A stretch of DNA of 64,000 nt from GCA-002726655 sp046582185 (GTDB lineage: Bacteria; Pseudomonadota; Gammaproteobacteria; Pseudomonadales; Azotimanducaceae): contig JAYGEX010000039.1 in the NCBI GenBank assembly GCA_046582185.1, forward strand, positions 1-64,000, in the 5' to 3' direction. Positions 18,460 through 27,862 of the stretch are shown here, one piece after another (position 1 is the first letter of the stretch; every line of letters begins with the position of its first letter). The notes beneath the pieces were generated by a model. It worked only from the letters and a program-made list of their open reading frames with translations, was not told the DNA's origin and searched no databases. The translations under genes were made by a program, and so were the position numbers.

Positions 18460-19638
18460 ATGGCATACGCTCCAACAACTCGCGAATTCTATGATGCAGA
18501 TAGCCATGTGATGGAATTCCCCAATTTCATCATCGACTATGCTGATAAAGAATTCAGGGACCAGATTCCGCCGGTTAACTACAAGGCATCATTGGTTACC
18601 GATGAGGAAGTCGAAGTGATCGTAGCCAATGGTAATAAACATAGCGAAGCTCACGTGGCAGAGCAAATTGCCCTTGGTGATGACCTGATTGCCAAATCAA
18701 AGGAAATTCAAGCGCTTGGTGCATTCAATAAAGCGGATCGCAGTACAGCCATGGATATGTTGGGCTTTAAGAAGCAGCTGGTATTTGCAACCCACAGTGT
18801 CGTTTTGCCGTTTCATCCCTCGTCAAAGGTTAAGCCTGAGCTACGGTACGGCGCAACGCGTGCTCATAATCGCGCCCTGGCAGATTTCTGCTCGGACGAT
18901 TCGCGTTTAATGGGTGTCGGCGTCATTCCTCTGCATACACCGGAACTGGCGATGATTGAGTTAAAAGCAGCGATCAAAGCTGGCTTGAAGGCAATGTGGG
19001 TTCCTCATTATGCCAGCGGCGATCGTTCGCCCGGGCATACTGATCTTGATCCTATCTGGGCAAAGATGGCCGAAGAAGGTATTCCGTTCGTCATGCACGT
19101 AGGTGGCTCGCCTCTGCAGTTGGATAAGCGCTGGAACAATAACGGCAAGCCTCCAAGTCGCGACTGGATGGGTGGTGGTGAAAATGTTCGCGCCAAAGAT
19201 ATGGTCGTGATGCACCAGGGACCCGAGACATTTATCTCCATGATGGTGTTGGATGGCGTCTTTGAACGTCATCCCAATTTACGGGGTGCAGCGGTAGAGC
19301 TTGGCGCTGGATGGGTGCCTGAAATGCTGACTCGTCTGGATTGGGTTGTTAAGACCTGGAGCCGCGTCGACAAGAACCTGACAGATATTAAGCGAAAGCC
19401 TTCCGAGCAGTTGCTCGAGCAAATGGCTTATACACCTTTTGTGTTTGAAGATGTCGGTCAATTTATCGACCACTCACATCCGGAACTATATCTCTTCTCC
19501 AGTGACTATCCCCATGTAGAGGGTGGTCGCGATCCGATTGGAAGATTTGAGCGTTCATTGGGCGATCGCAGCGAAGACATCCGCTCTGCGTTTTATACGG
19601 AAAATTTCCTGAGAATATTTCCAGATGCGCGTGTTTAG
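18460..19638 (+). CDS. amidohydrolase family protein (Amidohydro_2)
   Basis: 392-aa TIM-barrel metal hydrolase/decarboxylase-like protein. The N-terminal YDADSHVMEFPNF motif supplies a D-x-H-type metal site, and the C-terminal SSDYPHVEGGRDP supplies the distal Asp. This branch includes decarboxylases and lactone hydrolases of aromatic and xenobiotic pathways; the substrate cannot be assigned. Upstream neighbour is the SDR gene, 139 bp away. Confidence 0.85.
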   Translation: MAYAPTTREFYDADSHVMEFPNFIIDYADKEFRDQIPPVNYKASLVTDEEVEVIVANGNKHSEAHVAEQIALGDDLIAKSKEIQALGAFNKADRSTAMDMLGFKKQLVFATHSVVLPFHPSSKVKPELRYGATRAHNRALADFCSDDSRLMGVGVIPLHTPELAMIELKAAIKAGLKAMWVPHYASGDRSPGHTDLDPIWAKMAEEGIPFVMHVGGSPLQLDKRWNNNGKPPSRDWMGGGENVRAKDMVVMHQGPETFISMMVLDGVFERHPNLRGAAVELGAGWVPEMLTRLDWVVKTWSRVDKNLTDIKRKPSEQLLEQMAYTPFVFEDVGQFIDHSHPELYLFSSDYPHVEGGRDPIGRFERSLGDRSEDIRSAFYTENFLRIFPDARV

Positions 19639-19676
19639 TCGATAAGCAGCCCCAGAATTAGCTGCGGGAAGGGTTG

Positions 19677-20399
19677 ATGACTGAGAGCATCAATACCATT
19701 CCTCTCCTGAATCTAGCCATCGCAGTGATTCCTGTGATGGCTCTGATCTTTGTCATGAATCTTTGGTCCCTCGATTCCACTCGCGCATTGTACGGCGTGG
19801 GTCGAATGTTAGGGCAGCTGTTACTGATCGGATATGTCCTGGCCTTTATATTCGAATCCGATAGCGGCTGGATTACCTTCGGTGTATTGCTCGTCATGGT
19901 TGTGGCGGCCAGCTGGATTGCGCTCGCGACACTACCTGAGCAACGTCTCAGATTATTTTACTATGCCCTGGTATCCATTGTTGTAGCAGGTGGGCTAACG
20001 CTTGTTCTGGTGACTCAGTTTGTATTGTCTCTATCTAGTTGGTATTCGCCTCGACATGTGATCCCTCTGGCAGGGATGATATTTGCGACCGCAATGAATA
20101 GCATCAGCCTGTCTGCCGAACGCCTGACATCAGAGCTTGCCCGCGGTGTCGCTTTTGTTGAGGCGCGGAGTATTGCGCTGAATGCTTCATTGCTGCCAAC
20201 CATAAATTCACTCTTTGCCGTTGGCCTGGTGTCTTTGCCGGGTATGATGACCGGGCAGATACTCTCGGGTATTGCTCCCTTTGTCGCTGCGAGATATCAG
20301 ATCATGGTGATGTGCATGTTGTTCACAGCATCCGGGTTTTCGGCGATCCTGTTTTTGATAGCAGCCAAGAAAACTATTCTCGACAATCGATCAGCGTAA
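19677..20399 (+). CDS. FetB/YbbM-family membrane permease
   Basis: 240-aa integral membrane protein with about six hydrophobic helices. The conserved signatures PLAGMIFATAMNSISL and VGLVSLPGMMTGQILSG plus ARYQIMV match the UPF0014/FetB permease of the iron-export ABC system. The start is ATG 19677 behind GGGAAGGG. No FetA-type ATPase lies next to it, so the partner must be elsewhere or the protein acts without one. Confidence 0.82.
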   Translation: MTESINTIPLLNLAIAVIPVMALIFVMNLWSLDSTRALYGVGRMLGQLLLIGYVLAFIFESDSGWITFGVLLVMVVAASWIALATLPEQRLRLFYYALVSIVVAGGLTLVLVTQFVLSLSSWYSPRHVIPLAGMIFATAMNSISLSAERLTSELARGVAFVEARSIALNASLLPTINSLFAVGLVSLPGMMTGQILSGIAPFVAARYQIMVMCMLFTASGFSAILFLIAAKKTILDNRSA

Positions 20400-20637
20400 G
20401 GCAGGGCTTAATTTGCTGGCATCATCGAGTACTGGCGTCCAACAAAAGGTGCCTTAATCACGTGGAAACGAATCTGGGTGAACATCCTGATCATGTCTTC
20501 ACCCTGGGTGAGTAAGCCTTTTGTTCCAAGAAAATGAAGCTGTAAGGTACATTTTGGGGGCAATATCTCACTGTTCAAGGAATTGCAGATAAGTTATCGT
20601 GAAGAAAAGCCATCACTACGTGACTGTTGAGAGGAAT

Positions 20638-22185
20638 ATGAATAATAATATTGGATTGATATTAACCAAACGCGCCAAACTCAATGGGGATCGAGAAGCC
20701 TATGTCGATACCTCTTCAGACCTTCGTTTAAATTTTAGTGAGTTGAACATTCGTTGTAATCGCCTGGCCAATGCATTGATTGAGTCTGGTATAAAAAAAG
20801 GCGATCGCGTTGCATTGCTGTTGATGAACAGTCCAGAGTTTATGACCGCGTATTTTGCCATCGCAAAGATTGGTGGCATTGTGGTGCCGCTCAATTGGCG
20901 ACTGGTAGCGGATGAACTGGAATTTATTATTAGGGACAGCGGTGCTACCACGATGATATTCGGCGAGGAATTCATCGATCTCATCACTGAGCTGTATAGT
21001 CGCGGCGATAAGACCGAAATAAACCAATGGATTCAAGTCTCAGATACAAATGGAGAGACCAACTTTTCCAAAGACTACCTCCAGTTTGAGCAAAATGGCA
21101 GTGAGGCGGAACCCCCAATCAATGGTTTCGACGATGATTTGCTCTATATCATGTATACCTCTGGTACTACCGGATTGCCAAAGGGTGTTGTTCATACGCA
21201 TACGACCTCTCTGTGGGCCATACTTACCTTCGAAATAACCTGTGATTACCGAGATGAGGATCGAAACCTGGGAGCACTACCCATGTTCCATGTTGGCGCC
21301 TTAACGCCTCTGATGCTAAATGTGTATCGAGGGGTTACCAGTATCGTCATGCGCGAGTTTGATCCGCTGAAGGCATGGCAAATCATACAGGATGAGAAAA
21401 TTTGCCATGCCTTGTTGGTACCGGCCATGCTCAATTTTATGATGGAAGTGCCAAACCGCGATCAATTTGATGTGAGTGCGTTGCGCTATATCTTGTCAGG
21501 GGCATCGCCACTACCGGTTAATTTGATCCAGGCTTATGACGAAATTAATATTGAAGTGCAGCAGATCTATGGTCTAACAGAGAGTTGTGGCCCTGCAGCG
21601 GTTATTAGCAGTGAATACGCTATTAAGAAAATTGGCTCTACCGGGCGGGCATTTTTTCATACCGAGATACGCATCGTAAATGAGAATGGCAAAGACTGCG
21701 ATGCAGGCGAACAGGGTGAGTTGTGGGTTGCCGGTAAGCATATAATGAAAGAGTACTGGAACCGACCGGAAGCAACTGCGGAGACGATTGTTGAGGGTGG
21801 CTGGCTGCGAACAGGTGATATTGCCAGTATGGATAACGAGGGATTTATTTATATTCAGGATCGAATCAAGGACATGATTATATCTGGCGGCGAGAATGTA
21901 TACCCTGCGGAAATAGAGAATGTTATATCGGCTCATCCGGATGTGGCAGAGGTCGCTGTTATCGGTCAACCAAGTGAGCGGTGGGGCGAGTCGCCATTTG
22001 CAGTCATCGTCCGAAAGGATGATGCCTTGTCAGAGGCAGATATATTGAAGTTTTGTGATGGCAAGCTGGCTCGCTTTAAATTACCTAAAGGCGCAGTTTT
22101 TATTGATTTGATTCCACGAAACCCCAGTGGAAAAGTTTTGAAGCGACTCCTGCGCGACGATTTTCCCGGGCCTGCAGCAGTATAG
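20638..22185 (+). CDS. AMP-dependent acyl-CoA synthetase
   Basis: 515-aa ANL-superfamily ligase that activates a carboxylic acid as acyl-AMP and then acyl-CoA. Motifs in order: the P-loop-like YTSGTTGLPKG (about 177-187), YGLTES (about 312), TGDIASMDNEG (about 400) and the C-terminal catalytic Lys in NPSGKVLKR. ATG 20638 has GAGAGGA upstream; a GTG at 20599 would add 13 residues. The substrate is probably a fatty or other medium-size acid. Confidence 0.92.
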   Translation: MNNNIGLILTKRAKLNGDREAYVDTSSDLRLNFSELNIRCNRLANALIESGIKKGDRVALLLMNSPEFMTAYFAIAKIGGIVVPLNWRLVADELEFIIRDSGATTMIFGEEFIDLITELYSRGDKTEINQWIQVSDTNGETNFSKDYLQFEQNGSEAEPPINGFDDDLLYIMYTSGTTGLPKGVVHTHTTSLWAILTFEITCDYRDEDRNLGALPMFHVGALTPLMLNVYRGVTSIVMREFDPLKAWQIIQDEKICHALLVPAMLNFMMEVPNRDQFDVSALRYILSGASPLPVNLIQAYDEINIEVQQIYGLTESCGPAAVISSEYAIKKIGSTGRAFFHTEIRIVNENGKDCDAGEQGELWVAGKHIMKEYWNRPEATAETIVEGGWLRTGDIASMDNEGFIYIQDRIKDMIISGGENVYPAEIENVISAHPDVAEVAVIGQPSERWGESPFAVIVRKDDALSEADILKFCDGKLARFKLPKGAVFIDLIPRNPSGKVLKRLLRDDFPGPAAV

Positions 22186-22413
22186 TTTGGCCTGATTCAG
22201 GTAAAGCACGAGTTAGCGAACTGCAACTAACGGTATCGTTCCTGCCCGTAGTTGAGTGGAGTAGTTTAACTATATGCCAATGAACGGCGAATTCGTTTTA
22301 CGATATTTGATGAGTATGCGGTGGGAAAGTAAGCCAAATTAAATGTAGCATTTCCGTTTCTTAGCCGAATTTTCGATTACGAATTTATTCAACGCGGGCC
22401 ATTTGGCACCAGC

Positions 22414-23601
22414 ATGTTTGAAGGTGATTTCGAAGCACAATTGCCGCAAGTAACTCAACACATCATCTGTAACGATCATGATGAGGAAAACTTAAGTACC
22501 GCTTTGATGTTACGCGCAGTATTGTTGAAATGGGTCGGGTGTAACTCACCCATCATGGTTCGCATGCAACAATCCAGCGGACACGCCCAATTATTGGAGC
22601 CCAATATCGGTGACCCGGAGATTCCCGACGGACTTTATCCGTTTGGGATGCTTGATCATGTTCTACACACAGATAATATCTTAGCCAATCAACTGGATGA
22701 ACTCGCACGTAGTCTGCATGAGATGTATGTTCGTGATGAGATTGCCGCTAACCATGTTTCCAATACAGAGAACTGGAACAAGCTGCCATTATGGATTCAG
22801 AAGCAGAATCTGCTGGAAGCTGATCATTGGCCAGTGCGACTACGGGCAGTGCGTTGCATATCCAAAGGCAAGGCCGGTGTTTGTCCAATATTTACTGACG
22901 ATAAAGCAAAACTACAGGCCGTTATGGAACACAACCGTTATGTCACCCAAAAAATGTACGATTGCTGGACATACGGCGAGACGAAAATAGCTGAGGCAAA
23001 AGTTAGTCCATTTCTATTACCCTGGGACAAACTCACTGGAGCACAGCAGTCCCGTGAAATTCATGATGTCCATGCGCAATCAGGATATTTTTCGGAGGAG
23101 TCTCACCTTTCCTTCAGGAGAGTTCTGACCATCGGCATTACAAGCCATCGCCTGGATAGGGTTGATGTGCATGATGTGGCGTTACGGGAGCGCGTTCGCA
23201 AGGCACTGCATGCAATTGGTGATAAATATGCAGATCATCATTTTGTCATCATGTCGCCGCTTGCTGAAGGTGCAGATAGGCTCGTTGCTGAGCTGGCAAT
23301 GGATATTCTCAAAGCATCACTACAGGTGCCGCTACCCTTGCCTTACGATCTGTATGTAGGGGGCTTTTCTTCTGACGATTCAATCGAGGAATTTCAGCGA
23401 CTAGTGGGGAAGGCTAGTTACTATTATGAAATGCCCATGAAGTTTGGTAATACTCATGAATTAGCGTTAGGAGAAAATCACCAATATAGTGAGGCGCGTA
23501 ACAAACAATATGCATTGGTTGGAGCCTATATAGTGCAGCGCAGCGACCAGCTAATCGCCATTTATGATGGCGAACCACTTCTGACTAGTTTCATTAGGTA
23601 A
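22414..23601 (+). CDS. RyR-domain protein with SLOG-like C-terminal domain, possibly truncated
   Basis: 395-aa protein of no assigned function. Two segments resemble RyR (ryanodine-receptor) repeats: about 90-150 (LARSLHEMYVRDEIA then LEADHWPVRLRA) and about 168-215 (MEHNRYVTQKMYDCWTYGE then LLPWDKLTG). The C-terminal part (about 235-390) begins IGITSHRLDR and contains SPLAEGADRLVAELA and QLIAIYDGEP, resembling Rossmann-like SLOG/DprA-type nucleotide-binding domains. Related proteins continue after DGEP with a Gly-rich GGT segment; here the frame ends six residues later, so the C-terminus may be lost. RyR and SLOG domains occur in nucleotide-signal conflict systems, but no effector gene is adjacent. 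Confidence 0.6.
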   Translation: MFEGDFEAQLPQVTQHIICNDHDEENLSTALMLRAVLLKWVGCNSPIMVRMQQSSGHAQLLEPNIGDPEIPDGLYPFGMLDHVLHTDNILANQLDELARSLHEMYVRDEIAANHVSNTENWNKLPLWIQKQNLLEADHWPVRLRAVRCISKGKAGVCPIFTDDKAKLQAVMEHNRYVTQKMYDCWTYGETKIAEAKVSPFLLPWDKLTGAQQSREIHDVHAQSGYFSEESHLSFRRVLTIGITSHRLDRVDVHDVALRERVRKALHAIGDKYADHHFVIMSPLAEGADRLVAELAMDILKASLQVPLPLPYDLYVGGFSSDDSIEEFQRLVGKASYYYEMPMKFGNTHELALGENHQYSEARNKQYALVGAYIVQRSDQLIAIYDGEPLLTSFIR

Positions 23602-23609
23602 GCTTTCAA

Positions 23610-24041
23610 TTACCGCGTGGCAGCATGAGCGAAAATCTTCAGTGCACTTGCTATATTCATTAGCAGCGCATCACATCCTTTAATTTTGTGGCTGGACTTG
23701 AGATACGCAGGATCATTGTAGGATAACCATGTGTTGCCATCTTCGTCCTCGCTAATCAAAGCCTTTTGCGGCAGGTCAATTGCAATTGATTGCTCACATG
23801 CCATGAGCGGGCTTCCTGCCCTGGGATTTCCAAATATAAGCAACTCGGTCCCTCGTAATGAAACGCCTACTTTTTTTGCTGCCGCGGCATGATCAATTCT
23901 TGCCACAATCCTGAAACCTTTATCCACTAGAATGCTCTCAAGTTTGTCAGCAGTCTTTTTAACAGAGTGATTGCTCTTTAGGCTTATCAATCCTTCGGCA
24001 GCTTCGGAATGCGCAGTCATCAGCAAGGTCAGAAATACCAA
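23610..24041 (-). CDS. DUF302 domain exported protein
   Basis: At least 143 aa with a hydrophobic N-terminus (signal peptide ending around HSEAAEG) and a DUF302 domain (SVKKTADKLESILVDKGFRIVARIDHAAAA, LLIFGNPRAG, DLPQKAL), a family of small proteins of unclear, possibly redox or lipid-related role. The listed start is a TTG at 24041 without a ribosome-binding site; the frame is open further upstream and the signal peptide looks more complete from codons near 24069-24071, but there is no ATG, GTG or better TTG there. A 5' lesion or non-canonical start is possible. Confidence 0.75.
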   Translation of the reverse strand: MVFLTLLMTAHSEAAEGLISLKSNHSVKKTADKLESILVDKGFRIVARIDHAAAAKKVGVSLRGTELLIFGNPRAGSPLMACEQSIAIDLPQKALISEDEDGNTWLSYNDPAYLKSSHKIKGCDALLMNIASALKIFAHAATR

Positions 24042-24194
24042 TGGGAGTAAGGTAAGTGGGTTTTTCGTTATCCGATTCCTGAATTTATTAACAAAAAAGG
24101 TTTATAGTCTTCAGTGAGAATTGACCGGCTTAAAGTCTGACAATTTTCATTCCATGGGATGTTGTTTATTAGTAGCTGCTGATAGGGAAGACAA

Positions 24195-24983
24195 ATGCAG
24201 GTAACACGACTCGCTGCACCGCTGGGCGCAATTGTTAAAGAGCTCGATGTCAGGAATGTCGATAGCGAGACCGTAGCAGAACTTAGATCTCTCTTTGCCG
24301 AGTACAAGGTATTGGTTTTTCCGGCACAGGAACTTGATCCGGAGCAACAGATGGATTTCGCTCGACATTGGGGGGAGCTGGTCAAACATCCCTATGCAGG
24401 TCTGGAAGAATACCCTCACATCATCGCTCTGGAAAATCGGGGCAAGCGCAGCGACGTTAACCAACACTGGCATTCTGATATGACCTACAATTGTGCGCCG
24501 CCCAAGTTGACGATGTTATATGCACTAGAGGCGCCGTCTATCGGTGGCGATACTGCCTTTTCCAACCAGGTCCTTGCTTACCAGGACTTGTCTGACGGTA
24601 TGAAAGAGACGCTGAATAACTTAAGTGCCATACATACTGGTGAGGGGCTTGCAAAAATTTATAAGGAAAAGCCGGCGGACGCACCGAGGGCAGAACATCC
24701 TGTTGTGCGTATTCATGATGAAACCAATGAGAAGGCACTCTATGTATGTGCGGCTTTTACCCGCAGATTCGTCGGCTGGTCTAATCAGGAAAGTAAATCC
24801 TTGCTAGATTATCTTTATCAGCATTCCATTCGACCGGAGTATCAGGCAAGGCATCGGTGGAACAAGGGAGATCTCATCATGTGGGATAATCGTGCATTAC
24901 TGCATTTTGCTGTTCACGACCATAGCGATGAGCCGAGAGTGATACATCGGCTGCAAGTACAAGGTCCTATTCCAATTGGTTAA
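24195..24983 (+). CDS. TauD/TfdA family 2-oxoglutarate-dependent dioxygenase
   Basis: 262-aa non-haem Fe(II)/2-oxoglutarate oxygenase. Iron ligands are visible as HSD in HWHSDMTY (about 94-101) and the distal His in LHFAVHDH, with a 2-oxoglutarate-binding Arg after it (HRLQVQG). GGGAAG precedes the ATG. The substrate is unknown. A second family member lies at 51071-51958. Confidence 0.9.
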   Translation: MQVTRLAAPLGAIVKELDVRNVDSETVAELRSLFAEYKVLVFPAQELDPEQQMDFARHWGELVKHPYAGLEEYPHIIALENRGKRSDVNQHWHSDMTYNCAPPKLTMLYALEAPSIGGDTAFSNQVLAYQDLSDGMKETLNNLSAIHTGEGLAKIYKEKPADAPRAEHPVVRIHDETNEKALYVCAAFTRRFVGWSNQESKSLLDYLYQHSIRPEYQARHRWNKGDLIMWDNRALLHFAVHDHSDEPRVIHRLQVQGPIPIG

Positions 24984-24989
24984 ACCTAT

Positions 24990-25679
24990 TCAATCTTTGT
25001 TTTGGCTACCGTCGAGCGTTGTTGCAATCTGAATACCCACCAGTCTCGCGATAATCACAGCCACGTATATTTGTCCGGATAAAGCTTGCGTAGATGCAAG
25101 CGACTTGGCAAAACCGGTAGTTGGTGAAATGTCTCCATAACCGAGAGTCGTCTGGGTCACAAAGCTAAAATAAATCAAATCGTGCATCAGAACTGCGAGC
25201 GCGTCTGGCTTGCTAATATCGACCATAAGCTTCGGGCCTAAGGCACCTGGGCTGACAAGGAGAGTGGCGAAATAGGCCAGGGACATGCAGAGTCCGAAAA
25301 TAAAATAGAGCACGATGGACGCAGATATCGTATCTGAATCCACGGTCTTTGTACTTAGCAAAAAACGAAATGTCTTCCTCATAATGTAGGCCAGGAATAT
25401 GATCTGGAAGATACAGTGTGCAAAGAGCTGGATTTCTTCTTCCAGGAGCGGCGCCGCCATCCATTTGGTGAGAGCAGCTGGGATGAAGAGAATTATGCCA
25501 ATCGTCAGCTCCTTGTGGTTGTCAGCGACCAGATAGAGTGAGGCGAGCATCACTGCGGTATAGAGCGTCCTGGAAATCGTTGAAACCCAGTCAGCATGTG
25601 CGAGAGTAGGCAGGAACATCAGCAGCAACATGGTGCCAAGCAAGGTCTCGAACCCAAATGGTAATTTTGCTGGGCGCAT
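24990..25679 (-). CDS. ion channel family protein (potassium-type selectivity filter)
   Basis: 229-aa inner-membrane protein with several hydrophobic helices and a C-terminal two-helix pore module. The selectivity filter TTLGYGDISP (about 178-187) is the K+ channel signature. AGGAGAA lies seven bases before the ATG. No cytoplasmic RCK/TrkA regulatory domain is attached. It converges with the TauD gene (6 bp apart). Confidence 0.87.
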   Translation of the reverse strand: MRPAKLPFGFETLLGTMLLLMFLPTLAHADWVSTISRTLYTAVMLASLYLVADNHKELTIGIILFIPAALTKWMAAPLLEEEIQLFAHCIFQIIFLAYIMRKTFRFLLSTKTVDSDTISASIVLYFIFGLCMSLAYFATLLVSPGALGPKLMVDISKPDALAVLMHDLIYFSFVTQTTLGYGDISPTTGFAKSLASTQALSGQIYVAVIIARLVGIQIATTLDGSQNKD

Positions 25680-26090
25680 GGACTCATTCTCCTAAAAAAA
25701 ATTGATGCCGTAATGAATTACAGCATTCTGATACTCGCTGTTGGTAGGCAAGAGGTATCAAACAAGTAACTGAGTTTATAGGGAATTGTAGTGAAGGACA
25801 TCCAATAAGTTCGTGTACTGAAAAAACATTATTCCCGCAGATATTGCAGAACCAAAATACTGTTAGGCCTGTGTAATGATCGCTCACGGGTGAGTATCAG
25901 GCTCATGAGGGGGCTAAGGTCATGGATTTCGCTAAGAACCAATTGGATCATGGGATGGAAGAGGCCGCGCGGACGAAACATTTCAGAAGATGGCATGAAG
26001 ACGCTTTACCGAGGCGCACCGTTAAATGTCTGCAAGCTGCGCATCTTTGTGTAAAAACAAACATTCCTTCAGTGACCGACAATCCATTGA
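25680..26090. other. gene-poor stretch with a possible 57-aa ORF
   Basis: Contains the promoter region of the leftward channel gene. A rightward ORF at 25922-26095 (starting MDFAKNQLDHGMEEAAR) has a GAGGGGG ribosome-binding-like sequence but no known relatives; it may be part of the decayed kinase locus that follows. Nothing else is recognisable. Confidence 0.35.
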
Positions 26091-27854
26091 CGTGAACCGC
26101 AAAGACTAAGTCAGGAAACCTCTAAGTCTGATCGTACGCCGAAAGCATCGGCACGGAAAAAACGTGTGTTTAACCATCCGGAATACAAGCTCCTCCGAAA
26201 ACTCGGTGAAGGTGGTATGGCTACGGTTTATCTGGCGACTCAATTGAAGCTGGATCGCCCGGTCGCATTGAAACTAATGTAGTCACGGGTCAGCCAGAAC
26301 GACGACTTTAAGCAGCGCTTCATGCGTGAAGCTAAAACGCTGGCACGATTCACACATCCTAATATCATCACGATTTACGAAGGTGAGTCCATAGAAGATC
26401 GCTGGTTCATTGTGATGGAATATCTCGATGGAGGTGACCTCAAAGACCTGATGTCCAAAGGACTCAATAAACGTAGATCGCTGGAAATTGTTAGAGATGT
26501 TTGCCTGGCGTTGGCTTATGCACGTGAACGCAAATATGTGCACAGGGATATCAAGCCCGAAAATATCCTCTTCGATATAAGCAGCCGCACGGTATTGAGC
26601 GACTTTGGTATTGCCAGATCCATGGATGATGGCGGAACCCAGCTAACGCAAATTGGCGTGTCAGTAGGCACGCCGACTTATATGGCACCTGAACAATTTG
26701 AGACCTCAGAGGTTGATCACCGCGCTGACCTTTATAGCCTTGGGGTTATGTTTTTTTCAGATGTTGTCTGGTGAGAAGCCTTTTGTTGCAGATTCTGCTG
26801 CAGCTATGCTCTTCAAACATGCGGTGGCAGAGATACCGTAATTGCCAGAAGCGAGTTCGGACATTCAGTCTCTGGTTACAACTTGATGGCTAAAAAAGTT
26901 GAAGATCGACCGGTAAGCGCCCTGAAGGTGATTGAAGAGATTGGTGCCTTGCTCGGCCAGAAAGGCATTAACTCCACGCTAAGTGCCGAAGCTGTTGTCG
27001 CAGGGGTAGAAGATTCCGCCATGAATAAGGATTCAACGGTGCTGCTCGCCAGTAAGAATAATGACTATCCGGAAGACCCGGAGGAGCTAGAGCTGGCCGT
27101 CTCAGATCTGACAAGTGGGACGGGGTAAAGTGAGGTAGAGGCGACTCACTCCATCGGCAATAGTGCAATCACCGAAGTGGCGGCGAAGAAGGACCTGAGA
27201 CTGGTTTATACGATTGTTGCCTTTACCGGCGTAATTGTTATTGGTCTGGCGATCTTTTTTGGATTGCAAGTAAGCCGCCCTGCAATTTTAGTTGAACCTG
27301 TGGCCAAAGAAGAAGATCGCGTTCAGCTGCTTAAGCCTGAGGAAACGATATCTCCAAAACAGAAAACCAACCCCTTCGATGCTGTGGTGGCGGTAGCCCC
27401 TCAAGAGTTTTACTTTGGTCAAAACAGTGCACGGCAAGTTGTCGTTGAAGTGAATTCGACGCAATCTTCAACGGAAGTCTTTGAGAGCTTGCTGGAGTAT
27501 GACTACCGGCCAGATGTTTCGCTTGATGACAGAATCAGTGTCTGGCAGTTTTAGGCGGATTTGTTTGTCGAGGATGCTGCTGAGAGTGAACAATTGGACT
27601 TAGCATTGGTTCGTGCCGATGGCTGGCGCGAGGTTAAGATATACAACGAGCTAATTCGGTCTGGTGAAACTGAGGCGATGAATCTCTATTATCGCGGTTA
27701 TGGTTATCAGATGGCAGGGCGATATCAACTGGCGATCGACGACTACGATGCCTGTCTGGCAATGGACCCAGCCAACGACTTTGTTCGCTTGTTCAGGGCG
27801 CGCGCCGAAGAACTGCTTAATACTTATCCAATCAATCAATCAATGAATGAATAG
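26091..27854 (+). pseudogene. decayed transmembrane Ser/Thr protein kinase
   Basis: Remnant of a PknB-like kinase. The kinase domain is recognisable: LGEGGMATVYLA (Gly loop), VALKLM (Lys), YVHRDIKPENILF (catalytic loop), LSDFGIA (DFG) and GTPTYMAPEQFE. A transmembrane helix (around 27210-27265) and a TPR-like tail (RGYGYQMAGRYQLAIDDYDACLAMDP) follow. The frame is broken by in-frame stops at 26280 (TAG), 26839 (TAA), 27126 (TAA) and 27552 (TAG), one extra T in a 7-T run (26751-26757), and one missing base near 26885. The two indels cancel, so the original frame is restored. All four stops could derive from Gln codons by C-to-T change. The 5' end is unclear; GTG 26166 is one candidate start. 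Confidence 0.88.
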
Positions 27855-27862
27855 GCTAAGCG

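Noticed and set aside
20312..20515. Small ORF downstream of the FetB-like gene
   Set aside because: It starts inside the permease gene in another frame, has no ribosome-binding site and no similarity.
26091..27854. Stop-codon readthrough or genetic-code change in the kinase gene
   Set aside because: Both TAG and TAA occur, together with two indels, while all neighbouring genes use standard stops. Decay explains it better.
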